64,000 bases of DNA from assembly GCF_963422355.1 (NCBI RefSeq), contig NC_085102.1, positions 1,396,876-1,460,875 on the forward strand. Direction: 5' to 3'. The notes beneath the pieces were generated by a model. It was not told where the DNA came from, did not search any database, and was given only the letters and a program-made list of their open reading frames with translations. Positions 36,563 through 48,299 of the stretch are shown in pieces (position 1 is the first letter of the stretch; every line of letters begins with the position of its first letter). This DNA is from Corticium candelabrum. Its lineage: Eukaryota > Porifera > Homoscleromorpha > Homosclerophorida > Plakinidae. The translations under genes were made by a program, and so were the position numbers.

Positions 36563-37671
36563 TGCAACGCGTAATTAGTAAAAGGGTACAGTACACCTGA
36601 CAAGCGTTAAGTTAATTAATTAATGTTGAAATTCGTGATTTTTATCATAGTTTCCTTCTACCGCTTGCATGGGTTTGGCATAATGCATTTTATCGCTATT
36701 ATTTCGATAGCAATGCGTCTCAGTCACGTGAATGACGTGCGGATAGAGACAGAGAGACCGTTTCCAGTAGGCTACCACTCTAATATACCGTAACAGCGGC
36801 CTAATACTAACCCTAATTGTAAATCTAATCTTAATACCCTACAACCCTAACCCTAAAATTTTGTTAATTAATGTATATATATAGAAACTATTTAGCATTC
36901 ACTTTTGATTTTAATTAAGAAATTATAGCACTAACAATGAGACAATGATATTAGGTATATTTAACTAATTTTTTAGTTTATGGTTGGAGACTATCAGATT
37001 CTGTTTGATCATGTTTATGCAGGCGGATTCATGATGATTGTTGTGCGGAGGATTGCAGATGTTGTCGTTGTGCATGGAGCAGGCAGACTGGCTATAGACA
37101 ATAGGCATTGATGGTACCCTTCTACTAAGTATGTGCTCCAAAGCAGATGTTGAAAACGTTTCACTAGTGCTAACAGCTCTATTTTGCATGCTAAACCGTT
37201 GGCTTATACCTAGTCGTTTTTCTAAGGAGAGTGACCTATACTGCTATAGACCTACTAGTAGTGCTGTATTTGTGTAGGACCTAACATTGTATACAATTCA
37301 ACGTGTTAATTATTAACTAGACGTCTGAATTACGAGTATAGTCGTATAGAAATGAAATGTTAATTCTCTATACAGAGCAGCATCATTGACATAGCAATTG
37401 TAAGTAATTCTAAGAATATTAACTAAAATGATCAGTGAGCTTGACCGTCTCATTTGCATGTTAGAATTTTAGTGCAAATGCACATGATCCGCTCTTTATC
37501 AATGCAACCAAGGAATGCAAAAGCTCAACCTTGTGAAAAGTACCTTCTTACATTTGTTCAAATTCATCAGTAAGTTCGAGTCGTATCTCAATTCGAGCAT
37601 AAGTACTGCACATATAAACGTATACGGAGAGAACCACATTCCATAGCAGGCAGAACTCAGTCGTACGTCTG
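36540..37671 (+). repeat. Direct repeat block B'
   Basis: Second copy of 31343-32450. It is cut near TCAGTCGTACGTCTG at 37659-37672, where the LTR of the Gypsy element begins. Confidence 0.9.
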
Positions 37672-37795
37672 TAATAGGCACCGCTGGTAAACTCAATGTG
37701 TGTATTACAAAATAAGAACACAAAGAATGACTCAATAGCTAGCAATTGACTGAACCATCCGGGCAGTCACATGTACGGGTCTAGGCATGCAGGTC
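37672..37795 (-). repeat. Gypsy 3' LTR remnant
   Basis: Shares TAATAGGCACCGCTGG, AATAGCTAGCAATTGACTG and GGGCAGTCACAT with 41281-41400. The precise outer boundary is uncertain. Confidence 0.7.
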
Positions 37796-40700
37796 TTGCC
37801 TTGTCCTCGAGCCTAATATTGCAATCAGTCTGGTGGACGTCGGACCCGTCGAGGATATCGAGCAACACTCTGGTTTGGTGGATCTTCTGGGAGAATAAGG
37901 TGGCGAATTGGAGGTGGACACCATTGCTTGCTTGTTCCATTGGTGCTGCAGTGATCTGTTTGTTGTATTTGAATTCTGCGACGAATGCTATTTACATGAA
38001 CGATTTTTCTCTTCCGACCAGCAACAAAATCTAGCGTAACTGGACTCTTAAATGACTGCACAACCCAACCTCCTTCCCATCGTGAATCTAACTTCCCTGC
38101 AGCTGGTATTGACAGCCAGACGGTGTCTCTGCCAGCTTGTGTTTAGGATGAGCTTAATAGGGTTCAGGCTCAAACGCTGTTTTCTGGTTGCAAGCTATTG
38201 GTTTAAGATGCTCTTCCAAACATTAGACCGAATGATGACATACCAGTAGAAGAATGTACTGTTGTTCTGTACGCAAACAATACCAATGACAGATGACACT
38301 CTCAGTCATGCTGTTTTTTGAAGCATTTGAAGCATTTGATGTAACGATCTATTCAGGCGCTTCACCGTGCCATCTCCTTGTGGGTGATAAGCTGTACTTC
38401 TAGATTTTTCTATGCCAAATGCATCTAATGTTTGTCGCAACAACAAACTTTCAAAATTTCGGCCTTGATCTGAATGAATGACCTCAGGAATTGCAAACGT
38501 CGAAAATGATTGTACTAGCTCTGATGTAATACTAGAAGCTGTTTGGTCTTCTAACGGAATGGATTCTGGCCACTTGGTAATAGTATTGTATGACTAAGAG
38601 GTATTTGTTTTCTCTTGACGAGTTGGCACCTCTAAAATGTCAAATGAAACTATTTGCCATGGGCGTCCAATTGGCATTGAAATCAGTGGAGCCTTCTTGG
38701 GTGCAGGAGGTTTAGTTTCTTGACACGTACATCATTCTAGACAGTACTGCACACTTCAATATCGTTGTTCATTTCAACCCAATAGGCTAACTAGCTGTTG
38801 CAGTTTGTCCAACGTCTTCAATCTTCCTTGGTTTCCAGCACTAGGAGGATCATGGCTTGCCTCAGTGCCTGTTGGTGGAGACTATCCGGTAGAATTGGAA
38901 CTGTAATTGCATCACTCATTGATTTATGCTTATAACACCTACAGAGAACACCATCGACAACTGTCAACTGCGGCTACTCCTGTAAAGCTAAAGCCCAGCG
39001 ATAAAGCATTTCTTCCGTTTTTTGTTCTGACAACTATAGTAGAGGAGCATGATCAGAATACAACTTGAATGACCGTCCAAGTAATGTCGAAACTGTTTGG
39101 AACCGAATACTATTGCCAAGCCCTTATTTTGGATCACACTGCAGTGTTTCTCCCCTGTGGTCAAACTCCTACTTGCGTAAGCCACCACTCGATTATCTTG
39201 TTCTAGCACGCACCCCAATCCAAATTCACTCGCACCCGTGTGCAACACAAATTGACTGGCATTCGCGTGAAACTGTTGGTTCGCCAAGACAGGGGCAGTA
39301 CTCAAGCTTCCTTTAGTCGTTTAAATGCTTTCTGACTTTCTGCCGACAATGTGAAGGGTACTCCTTTGTGTGTGAGCTGATGTAGCGTCCTGCAATGTCA
39401 GAAAAATAATGAATTTATCTCCGGTAATACGATACAATCTCTAAAAATCGACGTAGCTCCGTTACATCATTCGAAATGGCTCAATTCTTCACAATCTCTT
39501 TTTATCTTCATTTGGAAGCGTTCCCTTGGCCGAAAATACATGTCCAAGATATTTCACTTCATGTTGACCAAATGCAACATTCGCGTCCTCGTCATGTAAA
39601 ACCAGCCTTCCGTAAACGACAAAAAAAAACTCTTGCAAATGCTTCACTTGTAACTCAAAGTTTGCGGAATAAATGATAAGGTCGTCCATATAAGCAGTAA
39701 CAAAGGGAAGATTACGAAAAAGTTTGTCCATCAGTCTCTGAAATAGGCTAGAAGCACTTGTAAGTCCAAACAGCAATCTTTTAAATTGAAAAAGACCTAA
39801 ATCTGGCTCAGGGCAAAACGCAGTTTTTTGTTGATCTGACTCATGGACTGGTATTTGCCAATATCTTCCGCAGATCAAGACTAGTCAATACTGTGGATCT
39901 GTTTAAACGATCTTGTACTTTATCTACAAGTGGCAGACGATAGGCATCTTTAGAAGTTCTTTTGTTAAGTTCTCGACACACAATCTTTGTTATTTTGTTG
40001 AGGATATAACAAGAGTGGTACCTCTGACGTCCTTAATTGCCTCCAGAGAAATGCAGGCCGCTGCTTGACAGTTGTGGCTTCCTACCTTGAGAGGTGTTGG
40101 TGAGCAGTCAAGTGTCAAGTGAGCAGCAAAAGTCAACACCAAAATCACCAGAGCAATGAGCTTATCAAAAACCACAAAGTCGTGGCTTATTCTCTCTTTG
40201 TCCAGCTGCACCACAACAGAAACATAGTCTCGAATAGAAGTCTCATTTCTGGAAGCTGTCAAAAGTCGCCGTTATAAAATAGGACGTATCTTCACAAATT
40301 TTGATACCTTCGTAGGCAAATATTTTTGAAACAGAGAAACAGAAGATCCCGAGTGTAACATCATAGTTTTAGCAACGCCTACCACATAGCCCGTAATAGT
40401 GGCTGCTTCAGAGTTTACAGCAGCCACAACAACGCATTCAGCGCCTATACTATACCATTGCCCCTGCAGAAGCTCATCGACCGTTTCCCTGACGACAGTC
40501 CCTAGCGTAATGATCTATTTGACCGCAATAATAGCATCGTTGATTCTGCCTACTCAGAGACCGTTCTGGTGTGTGACCAATTTTATTGTAGTTAAATCAT
40601 CTAACTCTCAAAGACTTGGCTTGTTTGCGGTCTGCTGTAAGAAGTGCAGTCTGTTCCGATAATGTTTCAACTTGTTTTTATAGCTGTTGCAATCTATTCG

Positions 40701-41260
40701 TACCATCCTTCTTATCACAGACAGCCGCAGTACTCGAACAATGCTTCTCGATTGTCATCAGTATTCTTGCTCAATCCACGACGGAATTTAAGTCTCGAGT
40801 TTCCCGGCTGCTCGAAGTCGCCAGCTTATTGGTATTGACAATCCGGCAACAGATTGGTGCAACAACAACGTCTGTCTAACCGTATCATCCATTTTAGGCA
40901 TAACTTGATCCACAGTGTCCATAGCAGATATAGATACATTGTAGGCGATTCCTCCGGCTGTAACACGCGTCGGTGAAACTTGTCCAAAGACACAAACTCT
41001 ACAGGCTTCAGCCTAGTAAGGAGGTACTGTTTCGTAGCGTCATAATTTTCTTGAACATCTTCTGACAATTCCACCCACACCGCAAAAGCCTCACCTTCCA
41101 ATAACGTAAGCAACCTGAGTGACATTGTTTCCTTGCTCCACTTGTTGGCCCTACTGCATATTTCAAACCTTAGAAACCATTCGAGGACGTCTCCTGAAGG
41201 AAACATTACAGGAATTAGGAACACTAATGTAAAGCTCTGCCATGACACGCTCATGAACAC

Positions 41261-41278
41261 AACCACCCTCTGCTACCA
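41261..41278 (-). promoter_or_regulatory. Primer-binding site for initiator Met tRNA
   Basis: On the minus strand it reads TGGTAGCAGAGGGTGGTT, complementary to the 3' end of eukaryotic initiator methionine tRNA except at one base. It begins two bases after the LTR end, as expected for priming of reverse transcription. Confidence 0.8.
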
Positions 41279-41280
41279 GT

Positions 41281-41400
41281 TAATAGGCACCGCTGGTAAA
41301 CTCAATGTGTGTAACAAGAGAAAGACACAATAGCTAGCAATTGACTGAACCATCGGGGCAGTCACATTTACCAGTCTAGTCATGCGGGTGTCAATTACAG
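41281..41400 (-). repeat. Gypsy 5' LTR remnant
   Basis: Direct repeat partner of 37672-37795, lying immediately before the primer-binding site when read on the minus strand. Confidence 0.7.
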
Positions 41401-41405
41401 TGCAA

Positions 41406-42705
41406 TATATTCCACTCCTAAGTCGCTAGAATGGATATTTTATAATATGTTTTCGTTTGTCGGATGGTGGCTCGAGAGTTGTCATCCCTGGCATACGCCA
41501 AGGTTCGTCGTACGGCTCCTCTTTTGCCTCTTCTTCCTGCTTGGATTTATACGACAATTCCTCCACTTTCAGATCTTTGTAGGAAGGTCTCAGAACACAC
41601 AATGCCGAGTCGAGCGCCTCGTCGCCGATTCTATCATGCTCGTATTTCTATGAGGTATTTCAACATCTATGTCACAAAGCGCAAACCATAGTCGAGTGCC
41701 GTCCCTCTGATATGCTCCTGGTGGTATAGTTGTATGTAAGAGGTATGTGAGCACCTTGGTGGGAGGATTCAAAACGCGCAATAAACTATCGAGCGCCACC
41801 CCATTGATATGACTTCGTCGTATCAATGCAAGAGGGACTCGAGTTCCTCCATAGCTATGTAAACGGATATATGAAAATATTTCGACCTATTAAAGAAATA
41901 AAAACTGTAGATATAGAATGTTGTGTATATACAAAGCAGACGATTTATACCGCAATCGGTACATGCCGTGAACCTCGTGAGGTTATCCAATTGTCCTCAG
42001 TGTAGGGCCACCATCCACTACGACGTCGAATGTTAGTATTGCGCCCTCCATTCTCCTCCAGAATTGGAATGGAGCGATCCCATACCTAATAATGTGAGTG
42101 TGGTGCGACATTTAGAAAGGTGTGCGAATCAAAATATTTATGCGTGGAAAGTGGTAGCATCCACGACGTAGAAAACCCGAAAGCGTGGCCAAACACCCAA
42201 TATGTCAAAACAACCAAATACAACCTCAAATACCACATCAACAAACAATTGGAACAATTCGATCTCACCGAGGATAAGAATAAGACGGTCGCAATAAGAA
42301 TTCGACAGATTCTAATAGTCTCCACAAAAGGAAACTCATCAAGTTGGATTTTATTCTATCTAAGGTATTCAAACGATTGGGTCTTCAAGAGTAACTCAAC
42401 ACTGTTCCCCCACAGCCAAACGCTGTGCCCACCTCCCCAAAAGACTCTAATCAAATACGAGCGTGCCCCCACTACCCAAAAGACCCTAACCCGAAAGACT
42501 CTCATCAAGTACGAGCAACAATGAAACAATATCAAAGATCTTACCCAATGGCGGTAAGGTTGTTAACAGACACCCAAATGTTGAACGCATCAGGATATCC
42601 TTTCCGTTTGACCAACGTTCTTCGACCCTTTTTGTATCATTTTCTCGATGCAAACAACGTCTTGGGAAGACTTTTGTAACTCTGGTTTGCACAAGGAGCT
42701 ATCAA
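41406..42705. other. Undefined sequence beside the Polinton-type integrase
   Basis: Open frames at 41447-41653 and 42120-42524 (plus strand) are of moderate length. The second is rich in Lys, Asn and Thr, with no domain I recognise. They may be remnants of the same virus-like transposon as the integrase that follows. Confidence 0.35.
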
Positions 42706-42709
42706 TAGT

Positions 42710-43440
42710 CTAGCAGTCCCAGTTTTTTTATCTTGTAGTTTACCGGGTTGGTGTTCTGTATATCGACGATCTCGAAGACTTCTTCGGTCCAATTGGGTGT
42801 ATATCCTTTCTCAAAGGTCGTCTTCTTTTTATTAATTTGCACACGATCACCGACTTTGAATGTTAATCGTTTTACCGATTCTTCTTCTCCATACAGATGA
42901 TTGTAAACGAGAGATTTGGTTTGTTTTTTCTGGCTTTGGTGGGCGTCATTCGCATAGACCCGTGATCGGAGGTATTGTATCGTTTCAACAGGGTTTCCGA
43001 AACGTCGATATATCTATAGGTGTTGTTAGCCGAGAAATAGTTCCACATTCTCGTTTTCAGAGCCCTGTTAACCTTTCTACAACCACCGCTTTACCTTCAT
43101 TGTAGGTTGAATACCAGTTGATATTATTTTCCTTTAACCAGCGATCCATGGTCCTATTGTAAACTCACCACCACGATCTACCCATAGGTTTCTTGGGTCT
43201 CTCGTTGGGTATTGCCTCAAATGCCTCTACGATGGCTTTACCCGTTTCATCTCGTAGAGTAATTGACCATGCGTACTTGCTAAACACGTCGATGACGTTG
43301 AGAAGATACTTGAATCCGTCGTTGTATTTCGAGAATGACTGCATATCGACTAAGTCTGCAGACCACGTATCGTCCACCCCTCCAACGATCACACGTCTCG
43401 TCGGGAACCGCCGTTTGATGGGTTTGTGAAGTTCTTCGGC
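42710..43440 (-). pseudogene. Polinton/Maverick-type DDE integrase remnant
   Basis: On the minus strand the retroviral-type integrase core is visible: TWSADLVDMQSFSKYN (first catalytic Asp), LNVIDVFSKYAW, then after a frameshift WVDRGGEF (second Asp) and NEGKAVVVER with a Glu about 34 residues later. The C-terminal part has FEKGYTPNWTEEVFEI and TNPVNYKI, typical of Polinton integrases. Frameshifts near 43170 and 43050 break it. The element's polymerase and capsid genes are not seen, so this is a fragment. Confidence 0.75.
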
Positions 43441-43517
43441 GAGTTAGTGTGTACAAGCTACTTTTATCACCTTTGTTACCATCTTTTCCTTACATCGACC
43501 AACAGAGCCGGGCAACT

Positions 43518-43745
43518 TCAAACCAGCGCTAGCGCTGCCAGCGCCCAAACCAAACAGACTTTTATCAATCCCAGAAACCTACCCTCTTTGGGAAACTTCG
43601 ATGCATTCATGAATATGAATATGGATTTATTGGCTCCACATACAGGACATACAGATTTCTTGGCTATCCTGTTGTTATTTGTCTGCACCGCGGTAGTATT
43701 CACTTCTGGAGTTATACTTTTACACCTCACACAGTACGACGACAT
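43518..43745 (-). CDS. Small zinc-ribbon protein, probably part of the Polinton remnant
   Basis: Frame of 75 codons starting MSSYCVRCKSITPEV, with a second pair in SVCPVCGANKSIF. The C-x2-C...C-x2-C layout and basic end resemble the short zinc-ribbon proteins (DUF5679-like) found in Polintons and related virus-like elements. It lies directly upstream of the integrase on the same strand. The C-terminal 30 residues are hydrophobic. Whether it is still expressed is unknown. Confidence 0.5.
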   Translation of the reverse strand: MSSYCVRCKSITPEVNTTAVQTNNNRIAKKSVCPVCGANKSIFIFMNASKFPKEGRFLGLIKVCLVWALAALALV

Positions 43746-43800
43746 GGTGTCATCTAGAAGTCTTCATAAAACTTCCTACTCGTCTTTCTTTTTCCGATGA

Positions 43801-44524
43801 CGGTACCTGGATGAAATGGAAAAGAATATCACGCATACAACGTCCTTTACAACTATGGACTATACAGTAGATACCACAATAACCACACATTACGCTATTG
43901 ATATCCTGTACCATACTAGAATTATACCCAGGACTCTAAACTCTCAAGATTTTGGCATGAGACTCACGATTTACGGGCATGTCTCACGATCTCACGATTT
44001 CTCACGATTGCCAGTCCTTTCTCCCGACGAGCCTACCGTGAGACACTCAGTCAGTCGTTTTGCGCAACCCCGTCTTTTCGGAAATAGCTGATTCTTTGAA
44101 CAAGACTCTCGTAGACGGCTTTGCTTGCTTGCATATGAACTATCCGGGCGGGTTATGCAATAAAAGTAACGTTTGAAAGTTTGAGGCGAAGCCTTAGCGC
44201 GCACAGAAAGGTAAAGCGATTACTCATTTAATGGGTGTGTTCATTTACAAAAGACCGGCTCACGATTTGGCGAGAAGAACAGTTGAGAGGTCTGGATACC
44301 TGCATATACTGATGCACCACAATTGGGAGGTCGCACACCGAAACTATCAAAATTATCTACGTCTCGTCCTCTATTATAGTCTAGGTAGCTACCCAATGGG
44401 TAATATTACCATCGAAGTAATCTTCTAGAGTGACTTGTCGTTTTTAAGATTCGCTGATATGGTATCTTTGCTATAGGTTTCTTATTACGTAGTTGCCTAC
44501 ACCACGATTTATCGTGTATATATA
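43801..44524. other. No gene recognised
   Basis: Short frames only (for example 44231-44428) without recognised domains. A run of TCTCACGATT-type repeats lies at 43982-44010. Confidence 0.4.
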
Positions 44525-44636
44525 CTATATATAGCTTTGGTCTTCACACGTATTTAAAGACCACAATTTTTATGACCACGCCTACAAATGATGCGCTATA
44601 GCGCGGGCTAGCCCATATGCCACGCTATGTGCCTGT
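44525..44636 (+). repeat. Short element family A, tail-only copy
   Basis: Matches the last 110 bases of 24147-24420, from GCTTTGGTC through GACCACGCCTACAAATGAT to a decayed end. The left half is missing. Confidence 0.75.
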
Positions 44637-44850
44637 ATACTAGCGTAATTACTAACAGAATTTATAAAGTTTTGTATGATTACTGCATGAACAGACCGAT
44701 TAGATTTGTATAGGTCAATTTGCTTTTGCTTTTGGTAGTATTTGCCACGCCCATGGACAATTCACTTTCTCCTACCATGAATAGCACACGGACTATTCAC
44801 TGGTACATGCAGTAGTCAGTACATGTTCAGCAGCATGCAGTGCGCACATA

Positions 44851-45030
44851 CCATGCACTTGTTCGCATTGTACTAGCTAGAGGAAAAAGCTCTACACCCG
44901 GAAATTTCAATGAAACAGAAAGTATGTCAAACTGTACATACCATGCACTCGTTCGCATTGTACTAGCTAGAGGAAAAAGCTCTACATCGGAAAATTTTAA
45001 TGAAACAGAAAGTACGTCAAACTGTCTCCT
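44851..45030 (+). repeat. 90-bp tandem duplication
   Basis: CCATGCACTTGTTCGCATTG at 44851 recurs with one change at 44941, and the match continues through GAAACAGAAAGTA...GTCAAACTGT. The 90-base period keeps the reading frame, and both copies are open (YHALVRIVLARGKSST twice). It precedes the RAG1-like remnant. Whether it belongs to it is unknown. Confidence 0.85.
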
Positions 45031-45208
45031 TTATATATTATATATATATACAGGTGTAATTCGTCCGTTAATTAAAAACAAAAAGGACGGTCTGTCGTGA
45101 GACTGCATACATTCAGGAGTTATCGTGAATTAATTACTTGCGGTGAGTAAGTGCATACTATGAGTGACCTCTGTCAAGTGTATACAACTGTAGAACATTC
45201 TCCTAGTC

Positions 45209-46008
45209 ATGCAGGGGCGGAAACAGGATTTCCAGGAAGAGGCAGAAACAGTTAACCAGTATACAATTGTTGTCAGTCTAGTCTATGGATATGGCACATC
45301 ACAGCCTTTCTGTACGAGAGCTTCGCAGGCTATGTGCCCCCAGGTTCAATCGAGAGGATATCAGTACAAATGTCTAGACCACAAAAACAGGATTCTCCAG
45401 TTGTACAAGATAGATGTTGGAGCAGATAATGTTTCTGTGCATCCTACCAATTTCTGTGTCCGCTGCCATCTAGTGATGCATTGATTTACAAAGAGGCAAG
45501 GAGCCTCTATTCTTGTACCTTTCTGCAGAGAATGGATAGTACGCTCAGAAAACTGCAACGCCTGCTGTAGTTGTCAGCAACAGAAGAAAGAAGGAAGACC
45601 ACCCAAAAATTGAAAAAATCAGCTTGTTCTCACAGGTCAGTCAGCAATCAAATTGACTGACCTAATCCAACAAATAGAAACAGTAACACCAGAAGCCCTA
45701 TGTTCAGAAGACTTTATTCAAGCAATCCAACTACCTCATTTCATCCAATTTGAGTCAGTTCTGTACCTGTTTGACTCGTTCAAGTGCACCCTGTGTGAAA
45801 AGTTGTCAACATCCCAGTTGAACTCCAATGCAACCATTTAATGTGCAAGAAGTGTGCCATTGAACATTTGCATCAGTCTCCCTTGTATGACTGTTCCCAG
45901 TGCCAGCAGCTATAAAAAGCACATCAAGAGCCCACCACTAGCATTACTGCAGTAGAGATGGTCATGCCACAGGTCACACGGCATCGGCCAATAGTCAAAA
46001 AGCGAAAG
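45209..46008 (+). pseudogene. RAG1 N-terminal-like (N-RAG) zinc/RING region, broken
   Basis: Around 45403-45480 the frame reads YKIDVGADNVSVHPTNFC followed by V-R-C-H-L-V-M, which corresponds to the FRIDVKAD...IHPTEFCHNCWSIM block of vertebrate RAG1. Further on, SENCNACCSC supplies the next zinc-ligand pairs. Near 45785 FKCTLCEKL begins a RING finger whose remaining ligands (C-N-H-x2-C-x2-C, then C-S-Q-C) appear in the next frame, giving a C3HC4 pattern. Two in-frame TGA codons (45482-45484, 45611-45613) and a one-base shift near 45815 break it. A basic KKRK stretch follows near 46000. The catalytic RAG1 core is not present in the window. N-terminal RAG1 modules are known separately from the core in some invertebrate transposons. 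Confidence 0.75.
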
Positions 46009-47000
46009 GTAGAAACTACAATTGGCATCTTTGATAGCGGTAGAGGTCTGTAGAATGCGCTGTGAGTAAGAATAAAAACAAAAAACAAACCTGACTCCGC
46101 CATCTTTGGGTCTCGATTCTTCCATTACGGCGAAGCGTACATCGGTAGGATCTCCCACGAACTGAATTCTAGTAAGCACAAATAACTGGATTACAGCGAA
46201 AGTCCTCGCAAAACCCGGAGAATGCGGCAAAACAGGAGGACGAGAAATGTGTCGTTTCACATGCTACAAAGGCCTTCGAGATTTCCAGAGATCTTCTTCA
46301 GATAGCGACACTACCCGATTGTGTGGTCATGCCCTAAAAGACAGCCTACGCTTTCTGCAGTATCTGTGTGCAAACGCCGATTCATGTCACTTGATCAAAA
46401 ACCGGTCATTTTTAACTGAGCATGCGCAACAACTAAGTTGCGCGGACTCGCATAGTTGAAACGGCCGTGTGGTATAGTAAGACGTAGCTTGCACAACAGT
46501 TAGGAGATCAGCTACCACTGTCTCACAAGACACAAAGAGATTCTTGTCTAAACCTGGTGCCTATTCTAGAAAAGAGCACGGGGCACTTTAAATCCGCCCT
46601 TACTAATTACGTTAAGTTGACCCCATGCATGAGCAGCCAGTCATTGGTCATGTCAGCGTTGACGCATGCAGTACATTATGTATATACTGTCACCCCGGCC
46701 CTCTTCTTGGTTTGCGCTTAGGGACAAAGTTGCCGGTCAGATTTAACAAGGAGGCCCAAATTGTACATCCAAAAGCACTTTGGGGCGACAGCTGTTAATA
46801 GTAATATTAAATAACAAAAATATCTCGTAATATGTAAGTATCATCATTCATTCAAATATACTGAGGGTTACAGATACTGAATTGAGCTCGCGATCGGTTG
46901 AAGTTTAAGTGGGATAATTGAACGTAATGTCTCAATATGCTCACTGATAATAATATAGGCTCTCATATCTTAGCATTGTATATTTTTTCAATTATCTAAA
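46009..47000. other. No gene recognised
   Basis: Moderate frames on both strands near 45910-46460 have no domain or splice pattern that I trust. The last 400 bases are AT-rich. Confidence 0.4.
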
Positions 47001-47289
47001 CAGTAATAAGTATTATTTGCCCAAGACCAAATTTAATAGTCTCAGCAACCATGGTAAGTCCTTGTGCAGTCCGAAACCAAATACGCCCATTAGACGGTTT
47101 GAGAACCAAATTAAGTTAACTCCATGCAGATACTTGCCCAACACCAAACAGTCCCCGGAAGCAAGCAATCCTTGTACATTTGTGTTAACTGTACAGCTTA
47201 ACGTGACAGACTTCATCAAGGCAACAATACAACTTCGAACAGTATACTTCGATCCAAACAACAGAATGTGTGAACCTGAACAAACACTG

Positions 47290-48236
47290 CATATATCCGA
47301 GAGCAGTGACGATGAGGGGTCCACTGGAGAGGAAGTAAGCGTCGCGACTCTTCCTGAAGCACAGCGGGTGTTCAAAGTAGACGTAAATGGAGTAGTTATA
47401 ACGAGGTGCATGCAGTTGCAGGGCCGGATCCAGGAATGTTTGAAAGAGGGGGTTCACCTGGTAGCAGTTATTTATAACATTACTAATTTCTATTTTCTAA
47501 TGAAATTATATAAAATCATTAAACCACGCCCATTAGAAAAGAGGGGGTTACAACCCCCTTAACCCCCCTCTGGATCCGGCTCTGAGTTGGATAACGACGT
47601 TACGCTTTTGCGTCAAGCAGTTCAATCTTGCTACGACCGGTAGACTGTTGGACCACAAATCAGAATAGCTAAACTGTACTCGGTACGTTTGAATGTTGAT
47701 CTATCTCCAGACAAACAGCTGTACGTCTTATACTTTTGGCATCGCTGACAAAGATGAGATAGAACTGCGTGCACGTGCTGCAGGGGCAAGACCAGTGTCA
47801 CCGCGACCCTTACAAGTGCCTCATGAGAACGAACGTTCTATTGCACCATCCAGTGAAGAAATTCATGCCCTAGATGAAACGTCTCGGTGACAAACTCCAG
47901 ACTCTGACCTCTATGAAACGATAACGATGAAGATGAAGCAAATTGCAAAGAATCAAAGCACGTTCTACTGGATTTCTTTTTTGTCTTTCTCTGGAATCCT
48001 GCAGGAAGGAAAGACAAATTGGTCTTTTGGAGCAAACTTTTAGGACAATTATCATTCATCTCTTTTGCTGTGTTCTACATAATCTACGTCGTCTACTGTC
48101 CATTTCTAGGTAAACACGAATTCGCATTCTCTCTGGGAAATTCTCCTGAGCTGACTCAGGTCTATTTCGTTGTGCAAGGTGGAAGGTACTTACTGCTCTA
48201 TCTGCTGGGAATGCGCAAATGTTACAAGGCACGCAC
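47290..48236 (+). pseudogene. 7TM/ubiquitin-like family member, broken (paralogue 3)
   Basis: Matches the intact gene at 57543 over its first half. The parts seen are RVFKVDVNGVVITR (ubiquitin-like start), then DLSPDKQL, IELRARAAGAR, SSEEIHALDE and PDSDLY. TM1 (FISFAVFYIIYVVYCPFLGKH) and TM2 (VYFVVQGGRYLLLYLLG) follow up to a WECYKG-like MRKCYKA. It is broken by a short element at 47419-47584, a stop near 47641, and frameshifts before 47770 and 48040. At 48231 the match ends inside a CA microsatellite, and TM3-TM7 are absent. The open frame continues upstream to 47017, but that part has no match in the intact paralogue. Confidence 0.88.
47419..47584 (+). repeat. Short element family B, inserted in 7TM paralogue 3
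   Basis: 166 bases with inverted ends CAGGGCCGGATCCAG and CTGGATCCGGCTCTG, flanked by AGTTG on both sides (47414-47418, 47585-47589). The uninterrupted paralogue at 57650-57665 shows the empty site. Related to 19378-19537 in reverse. Confidence 0.93.
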
Positions 48237-48237
48237 G

Positions 48238-48291
<54 letters not shown>
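48231..48291. repeat. (CA)n microsatellite at the 7TM breakpoint
   Basis: About 60 bases of CACG then pure CA, starting exactly where 7TM paralogue 3 loses similarity to its relatives. Confidence 0.95.
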
Positions 48292-48293
<2 letters not shown>

Positions 48294-48299
48294 GTGATA

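Larger units (their letters stand above)
37672..41405 (-). mobile_element. Decayed Ty3/Gypsy LTR retrotransposon
   Basis: Parts appear in the standard order on the minus strand. Gag: 41266-40826, with EWFLRFEICSRANKW. CCHC zinc knuckle: 40536-40495. Protease: near 40340, where the active-site DSGSS reads HSGSS. Reverse transcriptase: 39880-39490, with FQFKRLLFGLTSA and intact YMDD. RNase H: 39305-38990. Integrase: about 38760-38290. Direct repeats of about 120 bases at 37672 and 41281 (both starting TAATAGGCACCGCTGG) are the LTRs or their remnants. Many stops and shifts make it non-functional. It sits at the cut end of repeat block B'. Confidence 0.88.

Noticed and set aside
47017-47290. Upstream extension of 7TM paralogue 3
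   Set aside because: Open but with no counterpart in the intact paralogues, so not counted as part of the gene.
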